64,000 nt of DNA from Desulfovibrio sp. X2 (GCF_000422205.1 NZ_ATHV01000004.1:1-64000); one strand, 5' to 3'; numbered from the stretch's first letter, positions 1-10,072 are shown. The notes: a model not told the origin generated them from the letters alone. Numbers and translations: made by a program.

Positions 1-48
1 ACCCCATCCCCCTCATCCTCCGAAACTTTTTGGCGCGCTTCGCGGGGC
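1..48 (+). repeat. Partial dispersed 3'-end element (second copy at 47.9 kb)
   Basis: The first bases match the tail of the element after the lipoamide dehydrogenase gene (about 47915-47960). Both share CCTCATCC, then CCGAAACTTTT, then GGCGCGCTTCGCGGGGC. The later copy sits in sense orientation straight after a plus-strand stop codon, so this partial copy probably follows a plus-strand gene ending just left of the window. That last point is inference. Confidence 0.6.
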
Positions 49-395
49 TTGGCCGTGAGCGGCGGGACGGTTGGTCCGGTCGTGGCGGGCGCGGTCGTGT
101 GCAGCGGCAGAGAAGAAGGGAAAAAGTCACACCCGGCTGCTCAGTACGCGAGAGTCCTCCCCCGAAGACGAATCTACCCGGGATCGTAAAATATCCCGGG
201 CAGATTCGTTCCTGCGGCCCGCCACGCCCAGGCTTGCTTCCAGCCTGTCGCCCGGCGTGCCGCGCGCGAGGGGGGTCGAGGCAGAGCCTCGCGCGGGAGA
301 GTCCAGAGAGGGGCGCGCAGCCCCTCTCTGGCGGGAGGGTCCGGGGAGGGCAGCGCCCTCCCCGGCCGCCGGAGGCATCCGTCTCCGGGGGGTCC
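49..395. other. Non-coding gap with strong hairpins
   Basis: No credible gene is seen. The gap holds an imperfect 16-bp inverted repeat (169-184 with 193-208, one mismatch, core CCCGGGAT/ATCCCGGG) and, nearer the aminotransferase stop codon, the two-hairpin element listed separately at 261-376. ORFs across this stretch are GC-rich open frames without family resemblance. Confidence 0.6.
261..376 (-). repeat. GCCTCCGGCGG two-hairpin 3'-end element, copy 1
   Basis: Read on the minus strand, it starts with GCCTCCGGCGGCC about 20 bases after the aminotransferase stop codon. It then forms a CCGGGGAGGGC/GCCCTCCCCGG hairpin, an AGAGAGGGGC/GCCCCTCTCT hairpin, a short ACTCTCCC spacer and a CGAGGC/GCCTCG hairpin. 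Related copies lie at 10082, 32224 and 50785, all in sense after a stop codon. A terminator or mRNA 3'-end role is inferred. This copy has one extra hairpin. Confidence 0.65.
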
Positions 396-1586
396 CTACT
401 TGTAGGCCGCGATGGCCTTCTTGAAACCGGGCAGGCTGTTCCTGATGAACTTCTCCTCCACGCAGAAGGCGAGGCGGAAGTAGCCGGAGCGGCCGAAGCC
501 GGAGCCGGGCACGGCCAGGACGAGGTTCTCGGCCAGGGTGCGGCAGAACGCCACGTCGTCTCCGCCCGGGGCCTTGGGGAAGAAGTAGAAGGCTCCCTTG
601 GGCATGGCGTACTCGTAGCCCGCGGCGGTAAGTACCTCGGCCATGGCCTTGCGGCGCGCGTCGTAGACGGAGGCGTCCACGCTGTTGCCCAGGGCCTTGA
701 GCAGGACCTTCTGGGCGATGGCCGGGGCGTTGACGAAGCCGAGGATGCGGTTGGTCAGCGTCAGGCCGCCGAGCAGGGTCTCCTTCTCGGGCATGTGCGG
801 ATTGACCGCGATGTAGCCCACGCGGGCACCGGCCAGGGAGAGGTTCTTGGAGAACGAGCTGACCACCACGGAGTACGGGTAGAGCGGCAGGAGCGGCGGC
901 ACCCTGGCGCCGTCGTAGGCCAGGAAGCGGTACGGCTCGTCGCCCAGGAGGTAGATGGGCCGCCCGTACTCGGCGCTCTTTTTCGCCAGGAGCGCGGCCA
1001 GGGCCTCGAGGTCTTCGCGGGAGTAGATGGCGCCGGTGGGGTTGTTGGGCGAGTTGACCAGGACCACGCGGGTCTTCTCGGTGATGGCCGCCTCGAAGGC
1101 GTCGAGGTCGAGGTCGAAGGTCAGGTCCTTGGCGGGCACGGGCTTGAAGACGCCGCCGAAGTTCTGGGTGTAGAAGACGTATTCCACGAAGAAGGGCGCG
1201 GGCGCCAGGACCTCGTCGCCCGGATCGAGCACGGCGCGCAGCAGGGCGTTCAGGCCGCCCGCCGCGCCGCAGGTGATGATCACGTCGCCAGCCTTGACCG
1301 GGCAGTCCTGCTCCACGGCCACCTCGAGGGCCAGGCGGGCGCGCACCTCGGGGTATCCGGCGTTGTGCATGTAGCCCACGCTGAAGGGCTGCTCGATGGT
1401 CTCGGCGATCTCGCACAGGGCTTCGCGCACGGCGAGCGGCGGCGGCAGGTCGGGGTTGCCCAGCGAGAAGTCGCAGACCGCGTCGACGCCGTGCTGCTGC
1501 TTCAGCTTGGCGCCCTCCTCGAACATCTTGCGGATCCAGGAAGAGCGGCCGAGGTAGTCGGTGACCTGGGAAGAGAGAACGGACAT
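396..1586 (-). CDS. Pyridoxal-phosphate aminotransferase, class I/II
   Basis: Protein of 396 aa with the fold-type I aminotransferase pattern. NSPNNPTG lies near residues 178-185, GDEPYR near 215-220, and the Schiff-base lysine in SFSKNLS near 247. It should move amino groups between an amino acid and a 2-oxo acid in the cytoplasm; aspartate/alanine-type donors are usual for the family, but the substrate cannot be read from sequence. The start is the ATG giving MSVLSSQ; the open frame continues upstream but overlaps the neighbouring regulator. It lies 83 bases downstream of a sigma-54 activator gene on the same strand, so co-transcription is possible. A two-hairpin element follows the stop codon. 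Confidence 0.9.
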   Translation of the reverse strand: MSVLSSQVTDYLGRSSWIRKMFEEGAKLKQQHGVDAVCDFSLGNPDLPPPLAVREALCEIAETIEQPFSVGYMHNAGYPEVRARLALEVAVEQDCPVKAGDVIITCGAAGGLNALLRAVLDPGDEVLAPAPFFVEYVFYTQNFGGVFKPVPAKDLTFDLDLDAFEAAITEKTRVVLVNSPNNPTGAIYSREDLEALAALLAKKSAEYGRPIYLLGDEPYRFLAYDGARVPPLLPLYPYSVVVSSFSKNLSLAGARVGYIAVNPHMPEKETLLGGLTLTNRILGFVNAPAIAQKVLLKALGNSVDASVYDARRKAMAEVLTAAGYEYAMPKGAFYFFPKAPGGDDVAFCRTLAENLVLAVPGSGFGRSGYFRLAFCVEEKFIRNSLPGFKKAIAAYK

Positions 1587-1669
1587 GTGCTCTGGCCTCC
1601 TGCGCGGCGAAGCTCGCGCGGGGCGCAGGGCGCCTGCCACGGGGGCCTCGCGGCGCCGTGGGTTCGGGT

Positions 1670-3103
<1,434 letters not shown>

Positions 3104-3466
3104 GGGCCGTCCTCGCGGTGGCTCGCTTCGGGGAAGCTGAGGATGAGTGCTGCATGTTCTCCCAGTGTGACGCCCGCGGAACACGCCGAGCCGTGCCGCG
3201 CGGAAGCCCGCCGCAGTGCATTCGTGTCGCGTCTGGTCCCTTGTCTGCCTGCCGAGCGTCGTCACGCTCGCGACACGAGGCGCACGCATACGCGGCTTTC
3301 GCCACGACTTCTATACAGACATTCTCCGCCAAGGACAATCCCGCTGCGGCCAACCATCGGAATAGGTGCGCGAATCCGGACCGGGGGGCACCTGGGGAGA
3401 GGGGCCGGTCCGATCCCAGGAACGGGCGGTTGACCTCCCGGGTCGGCGCGGATAGCTTCCGGCCCC
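3104..3466. other. Divergent intergenic region
   Basis: This 363-base gap lies between the minus-strand activator and plus-strand larB. I see no gene. It contains a separated inverted repeat (GTGTCGCG near 3224 with CGCGACAC near 3270) and a possible promoter directly before larB (see 3430-3456). Confidence 0.5.
3430..3456 (+). promoter_or_regulatory. Possible sigma-70 promoter for larB
   Basis: TTGACC at 3430-3435 and GATAGC at 3451-3456 are 15 bases apart. Transcription would begin within a few bases of the larB ATG (3467). No ribosome-binding sequence precedes that ATG, so a leaderless or near-leaderless transcript is possible. The -10 match is weak. Confidence 0.4.
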
Positions 3467-4243
3467 ATGGACAAGGAACATCTGCGCAGCGTTCTGGCCG
3501 CGGTGGCCGAGGGCAGCCTCGGGGTGGACGAGGCCCTGCGGCGCGTGGCCCTGGAGCCTTACGCCCGCCTCGCCGAGGGGGTCTGCCTGGACACCGGGCG
3601 CGGCGTGCGCACGGGCCAGCACGAGGTCGTCTTCGGCCAGGGCAAGGACGACCGCCAGCTGCTGGCGGCGGTGGGCGGGCTGGCCGAGGCCGGGCTGCCC
3701 GCGCTGGTCACGCGCTGCGACGCGCGCCAGGGCGCCCTGCTGCTCGGCGCCTTCGCGCAGGGCGAATACTGGGAGCGCGCCCGGCTCTTCTGCCTGGGCA
3801 GGCCGCTTTCGCTGGCCGCCCCCTTTCCCGCCGAGGGCGAGGCCGTGATCGTCTCGGCGGGCGCGGCGGACGCGCCCGTGGCCCTGGAGGCCCTGGGCAC
3901 GGCCCGCTACCTCGGGCTGTCCGCGGGCTTCGTGCCGGACGTCGGCGTGGCCGGACTGCATCGCCTGCTGCCCTATTCCGAGGCCCTGTCCAGGGCGCGG
4001 CTGCTGGTGGTCGTGGCGGGCATGGAAGGCGCGCTGCCGAGCGTCGTGGCGGGCATGTTCGGCAAGCCCGTGGTCGCGGTGCCCACGTCCGTGGGCTACG
4101 GCACGGGGCTCGGCGGCGTGGCCGCGCTGCTCTCCATGCTCAACTCCTGCGCCGCGGGGCTTTGCGTGGTCAACATCGACAACGGCTTCGGCGCCGCCTC
4201 CCTCGCGGCCAAGCTCCTTTCTTCCCGAGCCGAGGCCCGGTGA
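3467..4243 (+). CDS. larB: Pyridinium-3,5-biscarboxylic acid mononucleotide synthase LarB
   Basis: Protein of 258 aa. LarB carboxylates and hydrolyses nicotinic acid adenine dinucleotide, the first step in making the nickel-pincer nucleotide cofactor of lactate racemase and related LarA enzymes. The C-terminal half is the PurE-like domain: VVVAGMEGALPSVVAGMFGKPVVAVPTS, then SVGYGTG. Near the end is the family signature NSCAAGL followed by VVNIDNG, which carries the catalytic cysteine. LarC, LarE and LarA are not in the window. The stop codon overlaps the GTG start of the next gene (GTGA), although a glycosyltransferase has no obvious link to nickel chemistry. No clear ribosome site precedes the ATG. 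Confidence 0.93.
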   Translation: MDKEHLRSVLAAVAEGSLGVDEALRRVALEPYARLAEGVCLDTGRGVRTGQHEVVFGQGKDDRQLLAAVGGLAEAGLPALVTRCDARQGALLLGAFAQGEYWERARLFCLGRPLSLAAPFPAEGEAVIVSAGAADAPVALEALGTARYLGLSAGFVPDVGVAGLHRLLPYSEALSRARLLVVVAGMEGALPSVVAGMFGKPVVAVPTSVGYGTGLGGVAALLSMLNSCAAGLCVVNIDNGFGAASLAAKLLSSRAEAR

Positions 4244-5358
4244 ACGTCCTCTTCGTCAACTCCACACGCCGCTGGGGCGGGGTCAAGACCTGGACCCTGG
4301 ACCTGGCCGCGCGCCTTGCGGCCGCGGGCCACGGCGCGCACGTCGCCTGCCGCCCCGGCCCCTTCGCGGACAAGGCGCGCTCCCTCGGCCTTCCGGTCGA
4401 GGCCCGGCGCTTCGGCCTGGACTACAGCCCGGCGATGATCCTCTGGTTCCTGCGCCTCTTCAAGGCCTGGAAGACCGACGTCGTGGTCTGCAACGTGGGC
4501 AAGGACCTGCGCACCGCGGGCGTGGCCGCGCGGCTGGCCGGGCTGCCCGTGGTGCACCGCGTGGGCCTGCCGCGCGACATGCGCGACACCCTGAAGGTCC
4601 GCCTCACGCACCGCTTCGTGCGGCCGCGCCTGCTCTCGCCCTGCGAGTACATCAAGGACGAGATGCTGGACGAGGTCTCCTTCCTGCGCCCCGACGAGAT
4701 CACGGTCATCCGCACGGGCAAGCCGTGCGCGGGCGCCCTGCCCGCGGCGGCCCAGGCTCCGGGCGTCCCCCGCCGCCTGGTCATGACCTCGCAGCTGAAC
4801 GCGGACAAGGGGCACGCCGACGTGCTGCGCGCCCTGGCGAGGCTCGCGGCCGAGGGGCTCGACTTCCGCCTGGACGTGGTGGGCGAGGGGCGCGAGGCCG
4901 AGGCCCTGCGCGCCCTGGCCGACGCCCTCGGGATCGCGGAAAAGTTGACCTTCCTCGGTTTTCAGGCCAGTGTGCAGCCCTTCCTGGCGCAAGCCGAGAT
5001 ATTCGTCCTGGCCTCGCGCTCGGAGGGACTGCCGAACACCCTGCTCGAGGCCATGGCCGCCGGGCTCGCGCCCATCGCGCGCAACGTGGGCGGCGTGGCG
5101 GAGGTCTGGCCGGAAGAACTTTCGCCTTTCCTGACCACGCCCGCGCCCGCAGCCCAAAGCGACGCGGACGAAAACGACCTCACGCAGCCGCTGCGCACGC
5201 TGCTCTCCGTCCCGGACGAAGAGCTCGCGCGCCTGCGCGGGGCGGCGCTGGCCGCCTGCCGCGAACGCTTCGAGATCGGCGCGCAGGCCGCGCGGCTGAC
5301 GGACTGGCTGGCGGGCCTGGCCGCAACGCGGCAGAACCGGCCCCGGAGCCGGGCATGA
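4240..5358 (+). CDS. Glycosyltransferase, GT4 family
   Basis: Protein of 372 aa starting at a GTG that overlaps the larB stop codon (GTGA). The N-terminal VNVLFVNSTRRWGG resembles GT-B donors' first strand, and the C-terminal half holds the GT4 motif SEGLPNTLLEAMAAG followed by NVGGVAE (about residues 262-291). It should transfer a sugar from a nucleotide-sugar to a lipid or glycan acceptor at the cytoplasmic membrane. A second GT4 gene, a PAP2 phosphatase and a UDP-galactopyranose mutase follow on the same strand, so I infer a role in a cell-surface glycan. Donor and acceptor are not readable from sequence. Confidence 0.88.
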   Translation: MNVLFVNSTRRWGGVKTWTLDLAARLAAAGHGAHVACRPGPFADKARSLGLPVEARRFGLDYSPAMILWFLRLFKAWKTDVVVCNVGKDLRTAGVAARLAGLPVVHRVGLPRDMRDTLKVRLTHRFVRPRLLSPCEYIKDEMLDEVSFLRPDEITVIRTGKPCAGALPAAAQAPGVPRRLVMTSQLNADKGHADVLRALARLAAEGLDFRLDVVGEGREAEALRALADALGIAEKLTFLGFQASVQPFLAQAEIFVLASRSEGLPNTLLEAMAAGLAPIARNVGGVAEVWPEELSPFLTTPAPAAQSDADENDLTQPLRTLLSVPDEELARLRGAALAACRERFEIGAQAARLTDWLAGLAATRQNRPRSRA

Positions 5359-5386
5359 GCCGGGCAGCCCCCGGCATGGACAACGG

Positions 5387-6109
5387 ATGAGCGCCTTTCG
5401 CGATGAACCACAGATGCACCATCTCCCCGCGACGCAAACCACGGACGGCGGCATGACGCGCCGCGACCTGCCCGTGCTGCTCGGCCACTGGCTGGCCTGC
5501 TGCCTGCCCCTGCTCCTGGTGCTGGGGCTGCTGCGCCTGTCCATCGGCAGCGACGCGGCCGTGGACGTCTTCTTCCGGGCGCACCGCGCCGCGCATCCCC
5601 TCCTCCATCGCCTCTTCACCCTGGCCTCGGACTGGGGCAACCTCTGCCTCTACGCCCCGGCCGCGGCGACGCTGATCCTCGCCTGGCGCCGGGGGAACCG
5701 CCCGCGCGTGCGCTACTGGCTGACCTTCGCGGCATTGCAGTTCCTGCTCTGCTTCCTGGTCGTGCGCATCGCCAAGATCTCGCTCGGTGTGCCCCGGCCG
5801 GACGCCTCAAACCGCCTGCCCGAGCCCTGGACCTTCGACGCCAGCCACCACGCGCGCCCCTCGGGCCACACGGCCGAGATCTTCGGCCAGGCCACGGCCC
5901 TGACGCTGGACCGCCCGGCCCGCTGGAAGACGCTGCTCCTGGCCTGCTTCGGCACTGCGGTGGCCTTCTCGCGCATCTATCTTTCCTGGCATTCGCCGAG
6001 CGACGTCTTCTTCGGCCTGCTCGTGGGCGCCACCGTGGGCATCTTCTGCCCCGTGCTCATGGACGTGGACTGGAAGGGACTTGTGCGCGCGGCAAGGAAC
6101 ACGCGGTGA
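5387..6109 (+). CDS. PAP2-family membrane phosphatase
   Basis: Protein of 240 aa with several membrane helices and the full PAP2 active-site triad of motifs: KISLGVPRP, PSGH, and SRIYLSWHSPSD. Family members remove phosphate from lipid phosphates such as undecaprenyl diphosphate or phosphatidic acid at the outer face of the inner membrane. An internal Met (MTRRDLP, about residue 23) is an alternative start, since residues 1-22 are hydrophilic and poorly conserved-looking. The stop codon overlaps the GTG of the next glycosyltransferase (GTGA). Between two glycosyltransferase genes, recycling of a polyprenyl carrier or lipid A dephosphorylation is plausible. Confidence 0.88.
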   Translation: MSAFRDEPQMHHLPATQTTDGGMTRRDLPVLLGHWLACCLPLLLVLGLLRLSIGSDAAVDVFFRAHRAAHPLLHRLFTLASDWGNLCLYAPAAATLILAWRRGNRPRVRYWLTFAALQFLLCFLVVRIAKISLGVPRPDASNRLPEPWTFDASHHARPSGHTAEIFGQATALTLDRPARWKTLLLACFGTAVAFSRIYLSWHSPSDVFFGLLVGATVGIFCPVLMDVDWKGLVRAARNTR

Positions 6110-7191
6110 AAATCATCTTCCTAACCTCCTCGTCCACGGCCAGCGGCGGCTCGCGCCAGGCCATCTACCTGGCCAGGGGACTGTGCGAGAAGGGCCACGA
6201 CCTGACCCTCTTCGCGCCCGAGGGCTCGCCCCTGCCCTCCATCGACCCGAGCGTGCCCTCGCGCGTCCTGCCCGCCAGGCGCTCGCGCTGGCGCGCCGCA
6301 GTGGAGGCGGTGCTGCCCGCCAAGAACGAGCCCGTGGTGGTGCACGCCTTCCACAACAAGGCCTGCAAGCTGGCCTCGCTGTGGGGGCTCGTCTGGAAGC
6401 TCTCCGGCCGCAAGTCCGTGGTCCTGCTCAACCGGGGCGTCTGCTACCGGCCGGGCAACCCGCTGCCCTGGTGGTCGCCCGGCGTGGACGCCGTGACCGT
6501 CAATTCCATGGCCTGCGCCAAGGTCCTGGCCCGCATCGGCACACCGCGCGGCAGGCTGCGCGTCATCTACAACGGCGTGCCGCCCACCCGCGTCTCGCCC
6601 GCCCGCTCGCGCGACGCCGTGCGCGCAGAGCTCGGCATCCCGCGCGACACGCTTGTCGTCGGCTCGATCACGGGCGACAAGCCGGTCAAGGGCGTGGCCG
6701 AGCTCGTGCGCGGCGCGGCCCTGGCCAAGGCCGAGGGCTTTTCCGGCCGCCTGGTCCTCGTGGGCGCGAGCCCGGAGAAGTGGACCCCGCTGGCCGAGGA
6801 GCTGGGCGTGGCCGAGCTCTTCCGCTTCATCCCGCGCACCCCGGCCGTGGCCGACTACCTCCAGATCTTCGACGCCTTCGTCATCTCCTCGCTTTCCGAG
6901 TCCCTGCCCAACACCCTGCTCGAGGCCTGCCTGACCGGGCTGCCCGTGCTCTCCACGGCAGTGGGCGGCGTGCCCGAGCTGATCGAGGGCCGCGGCCTGA
7001 TCGTCGCGCCCGGCGATCCCTCGGCCCTGTCCAAGGGGCTGCTGGACATGGCCGCGGACGCCGCGCGGCGCGAGCGCTTCGCCGCGTCCAGCCGCGAGCT
7101 TGCCGCCTCCTGCACCCTGGAGCGCAAGGTGGAGCGCACAGAGACGCTCTACCGCGAGCTTCTGGCCGCGCGCGGCTTCCCCACGGACTGA
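6106..7191 (+). CDS. Glycosyltransferase, GT4 family
   Basis: Protein of 361 aa starting at a GTG inside the PAP2 stop codon (GTGA). It has a GT-B organisation: an N-terminal KIIFLTSSSTASGGSRQAIY strand and loop, a central linker with VIYNGVPP, and a GT4 donor-binding segment SESLPNTLLEACLTG followed by AVGGVPELI. It probably works with the upstream glycosyltransferase on a surface polysaccharide or lipid-linked sugar. The pattern is clear; the sugar specificity is not. Confidence 0.88.
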   Translation: MKIIFLTSSSTASGGSRQAIYLARGLCEKGHDLTLFAPEGSPLPSIDPSVPSRVLPARRSRWRAAVEAVLPAKNEPVVVHAFHNKACKLASLWGLVWKLSGRKSVVLLNRGVCYRPGNPLPWWSPGVDAVTVNSMACAKVLARIGTPRGRLRVIYNGVPPTRVSPARSRDAVRAELGIPRDTLVVGSITGDKPVKGVAELVRGAALAKAEGFSGRLVLVGASPEKWTPLAEELGVAELFRFIPRTPAVADYLQIFDAFVISSLSESLPNTLLEACLTGLPVLSTAVGGVPELIEGRGLIVAPGDPSALSKGLLDMAADAARRERFAASSRELAASCTLERKVERTETLYRELLAARGFPTD

Positions 7192-7248
7192 CCGGGGACT
7201 CCCGGCGCCCCGGACACCCGGGCGGGACGCGGCCCTGAGGGGCGCTGC

Positions 7249-7264
7249 TGGCACGCATTCTGCA
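7249..7264 (+). promoter_or_regulatory. Candidate sigma-54 promoter
   Basis: TGGCAC, five bases, then CTGCA matches the -24/-12 consensus TGGCAC-N5-TTGCA except for one base. It lies about 87 bases upstream of the mutase GTG in an otherwise empty gap, and the GG-to-GC spacing is right. Three sigma-54 activators are encoded in this window. Confidence 0.5.
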
Positions 7265-7350
7265 AATCATTCGCCCGGCGAACGATCTGCCAAAACTTTG
7301 CCCAGTTCCGCCGGACGCGGGCAGGCACATTTCTTTTCCGGGAGAGCCGC

Positions 7351-8703
7351 GTGACCACCACCTCGTGCACCTACCTCATCCTCGGCGCGGGCCCCACGGG
7401 CCTGGCCGCCGCCAACCGCCTGCGGGAGCTCGGCGAGGACTCGTTCCTCGTCCTCGAGCGCCACGGCCACGCGGGCGGACTCGCGGCCAGCTTCACGGAC
7501 GGCGCGGGCTTCACCTGGGACATCGGCGGCCACGTCGTCTTCTCCCACTACGCCTACTTCGACTCGCTCCTCGACTCGCTCCTGGGCGAGGACGTGCTCA
7601 GGCACCAGCGCATCTCGTCGGTGCGCATCGCGGGCGGCTGGGTGCCCTACCCCTTCCAGAACAACATCCGCCACCTGCCGCCCGAGCTGCGCTGGGAATG
7701 CGTGCGCGAGCTTCTGCCCGGCAGGAGGCCGGAGGGCGAGCCCGAAAACTTCCTGCAGTGGTGCGAGACGGTCTTCGGCAAGGGCATCAGCCGCCTGTTC
7801 ATGGCGCCCTACAATTTCAAGGTCTGGGCCACGCCGCCCGCGCTCATGGGCTATCGCTGGATCGGCGAGCGCGTCAGCGTCGTCTCCCTGGAGCAGGTGC
7901 TGCGCACCATCGTGCTCGGGGAGGACGACGTGGCCTGGGGGCCGAACAACACCTTCGGCTTCCCGCTGCGCGGCGGCACGGGCGAGATCTTCCGCCGCCT
8001 GGCAGCGCGCATCGCGGACCGGGTGGTCTACGACGCCGAGGCCGCGGCCGTGGACCCCGTGAGGAAGGAAGTGCGCACGGCGGACGGCCGCGTCTTCGCC
8101 TACGAGCATCTGCTCTCCACCATGCCGCTGGACCTGCTCGCGGGCTCGCTTATGAGCGGGGCGCCGGACGCGGTGCGCGAGGCCGCGAAGAGCCTTGCCC
8201 ACAACAGCGTGCACGTGGCGGGCGTGGGCGTGGCCGACACCAGGGAGGACCCGACCTGCTGGATGTACTTCCCCGAGGACGACTGCCCCTTCTACCGCGT
8301 GACGAACTTCCACAACTACTCGCCCAACAACGTGGCCGAACCCGGCCGCCAGCGCGGCCTCATGGCCGAGACCTCGTCCTCGCCCCACAAGCCGGTGGAC
8401 AAAACCGCGGTCCTGGAGCATACCCTGCGTGGCCTCGAGAACACGACCCTGACGCATCCCGGGACCGAAGTGGTCAGCGCCTGGCAGCACGACGTGGAAT
8501 ACGGCTATCCCGTGCCCACCCTCGGCCGCGACAAGGCGCTCGGCATCGTCCAGCCCTGGCTGGAGGAGCGCTCCGTCTTCTCGCGCGGCCGCTTCGGCGG
8601 CTGGAAATACGAGGTGGCGAACATGGACCACTCCGTCATGCAGGGCGTGGAATGGGCCGAACGGATGCTCTCGGACACCAGGGAAACCACCTACACACTC
8701 TAG
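7351..8703 (+). CDS. UDP-galactopyranose mutase, eukaryotic type (FAD-dependent)
   Basis: Protein of 450 aa starting at GTG. It should interconvert UDP-galactopyranose and UDP-galactofuranose using reduced FAD. The FAD-binding motif GAGPTGLAAANR lies near residues 10-21, followed by DIGGHVVFSHY. From memory of the fungal enzymes, the resemblance is closer to the Aspergillus/Leishmania class than to bacterial Glf: VPYPFQNNI, PYNFKVWA, FPLRGGTGEI, YFPEDDCPFYR, YGYPVPTLGR and SRGRFGGWKYEV all have counterparts there. Upstream glycosyltransferases and the PAP2 phosphatase suggest use in a surface glycan. A more cautious name is FAD-dependent amine-oxidase-like protein. Confidence 0.78.
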   Translation: MTTTSCTYLILGAGPTGLAAANRLRELGEDSFLVLERHGHAGGLAASFTDGAGFTWDIGGHVVFSHYAYFDSLLDSLLGEDVLRHQRISSVRIAGGWVPYPFQNNIRHLPPELRWECVRELLPGRRPEGEPENFLQWCETVFGKGISRLFMAPYNFKVWATPPALMGYRWIGERVSVVSLEQVLRTIVLGEDDVAWGPNNTFGFPLRGGTGEIFRRLAARIADRVVYDAEAAAVDPVRKEVRTADGRVFAYEHLLSTMPLDLLAGSLMSGAPDAVREAAKSLAHNSVHVAGVGVADTREDPTCWMYFPEDDCPFYRVTNFHNYSPNNVAEPGRQRGLMAETSSSPHKPVDKTAVLEHTLRGLENTTLTHPGTEVVSAWQHDVEYGYPVPTLGRDKALGIVQPWLEERSVFSRGRFGGWKYEVANMDHSVMQGVEWAERMLSDTRETTYTL

Positions 8704-8720
8704 CCATCCAGGCACGCACA

Positions 8721-9830
8721 ATGACTTCTTCCGACACGACGACCGAGGCCGGCTCCGCCACCTCCTCCGACGTCTTCGCCGCCCGCCGCGAGCGGGTGCG
8801 CGCGAAGCTGGCGGAAAAGGGACTGGACGCACTGCTCGTGGCCCACGCGGCCAACCGCTTCTACCTCTCCGGCTTCGAGCTGCATGACCCGCAGTGCAAC
8901 GAGTCCGCGGGCATGCTGCTCATCCACCGCGACGGGCGCGACGTGCTGCTCACGGACCCGCGCTACGAGGACGCGGCCAAGCGGCTGTGGGCGGCCGACG
9001 CCATCCACATCTACCGCGCCCCGCGCGACGCGGACATCAACGCCTTCCTCAAGGGCCAGAACTGCGCGACCATGGGCGTGGAGTCCGACGCGCTTTCGCA
9101 CAGGACCTGGGAGTCGCTGTCCGACGGCCTGCCCTTCACCCCGGCCACCGGCATCGTGGAAGGCATCCGCCTCTTCAAGGACGCGGCCGAGATAGAGGCC
9201 ATGCGCCGCTCCTGCGCCCTGAACCACGCGGCCTTCTCCGCCGCGCCCGGCTTCCTCGTGCCCGGCCGCTCGGAATACGAGGTCTCCTGGGAGCTGGAAA
9301 AGTACTTCCGCGAGCACGGCGCCACCGAGCTCTCCTTCTCCACCATCGTCGGCGTCAACCAGAACGCCGCGCTGCCCCACGCCATCCCCGGCCACACGGC
9401 CGTGCCCGAGTCCGGCCTCGTGCTCATCGACATGGGCTGCCGCCTGGACGACTACTGCTCGGACCAGACCCGCACCTTCTGGGTCGGCGACACGCCCTCG
9501 GACCGCTTCCGCCACGTGGTGGACATGGTCCGCGAGGCGCAGGACGCGGCACTCAAGATCATCCGCCCCGGCCTTCTCGTGCGCGACGCCTACCTCGCCG
9601 CGCGCGCGGTCTTCGAGCGCTACGGCCAGGAACGCTTCTTCACCCACGCGCTGGGCCACGGCATCGGGCTGCAGACCCACGAGCCCCCGAGCCTCGCGCC
9701 CACGGCGAGCGACATCCTGCAGCCCGGCATGGTCGTCACCGTGGAGCCGGGCCTCTACTACCCCGAATGGGGCGGCGTGCGCTGGGAGTACATGGTTTGC
9801 GTAACACAAGACGGTCACGACGTCCTCTAG
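8721..9830 (+). CDS. Xaa-Pro dipeptidase / M24-family aminopeptidase
   Basis: Protein of 369 aa with an N-terminal creatinase-like domain (to about residue 140) and a C-terminal pita-bread M24 domain. The five metal ligands are visible: the two aspartates in MGCRLDDYCSDQTRTFW, the histidine in ALGHGIGLQTHE, and glutamates in VEPGLYYPEWGG and RWEYMV. Family members cleave the bond before proline in peptides in the cytoplasm. The start is the ATG at 8721, 17 bases after the previous stop. Length is typical for the short prokaryotic PepP/PepQ-like group. Confidence 0.92.
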   Translation: MTSSDTTTEAGSATSSDVFAARRERVRAKLAEKGLDALLVAHAANRFYLSGFELHDPQCNESAGMLLIHRDGRDVLLTDPRYEDAAKRLWAADAIHIYRAPRDADINAFLKGQNCATMGVESDALSHRTWESLSDGLPFTPATGIVEGIRLFKDAAEIEAMRRSCALNHAAFSAAPGFLVPGRSEYEVSWELEKYFREHGATELSFSTIVGVNQNAALPHAIPGHTAVPESGLVLIDMGCRLDDYCSDQTRTFWVGDTPSDRFRHVVDMVREAQDAALKIIRPGLLVRDAYLAARAVFERYGQERFFTHALGHGIGLQTHEPPSLAPTASDILQPGMVVTVEPGLYYPEWGGVRWEYMVCVTQDGHDVL

Positions 9831-10072
9831 GGCGTGATCCGGAGGCGGACCGCTCGGCCCGCCTCTACGTCACCCTCCCCCCGTCCGACATCGCGCGCTT
9901 CCGCTTCCTCCTGGAAGCGCACGACAACCTCGCCCTCTTCACGGTGCTCGACAAGCACCGCGCCGCGCTGCGCCTCTCCTTCCCCGTGGGGCTGGAGCCG
10001 CAGGTGCGCGCCGCCCTGGCCCGCATGGCGGACGAGATCGCCCTCACGGTCATCGAGCCGCGGCTGGGCTGA
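9797..10072 (+). CDS. Small DUF4911-like protein
   Basis: About 70 well-patterned residues (ARLYVTLPPSDIARFRFLLE onwards) resemble the short DUF4911 family of deltaproteobacteria, whose function is unknown. The start is uncertain: there is no ATG or GTG in frame nearby. I chose the TTG at 9797 because GGGAG stands 8 bases before it, giving 91 aa and overlapping the end of the M24 peptidase gene by 34 bases. The overlap suggests translation coupled to the peptidase. A two-hairpin element begins 10 bases after the stop codon. Confidence 0.6.
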   Translation: MRNTRRSRRPLGRDPEADRSARLYVTLPPSDIARFRFLLEAHDNLALFTVLDKHRAALRLSFPVGLEPQVRAALARMADEIALTVIEPRLG

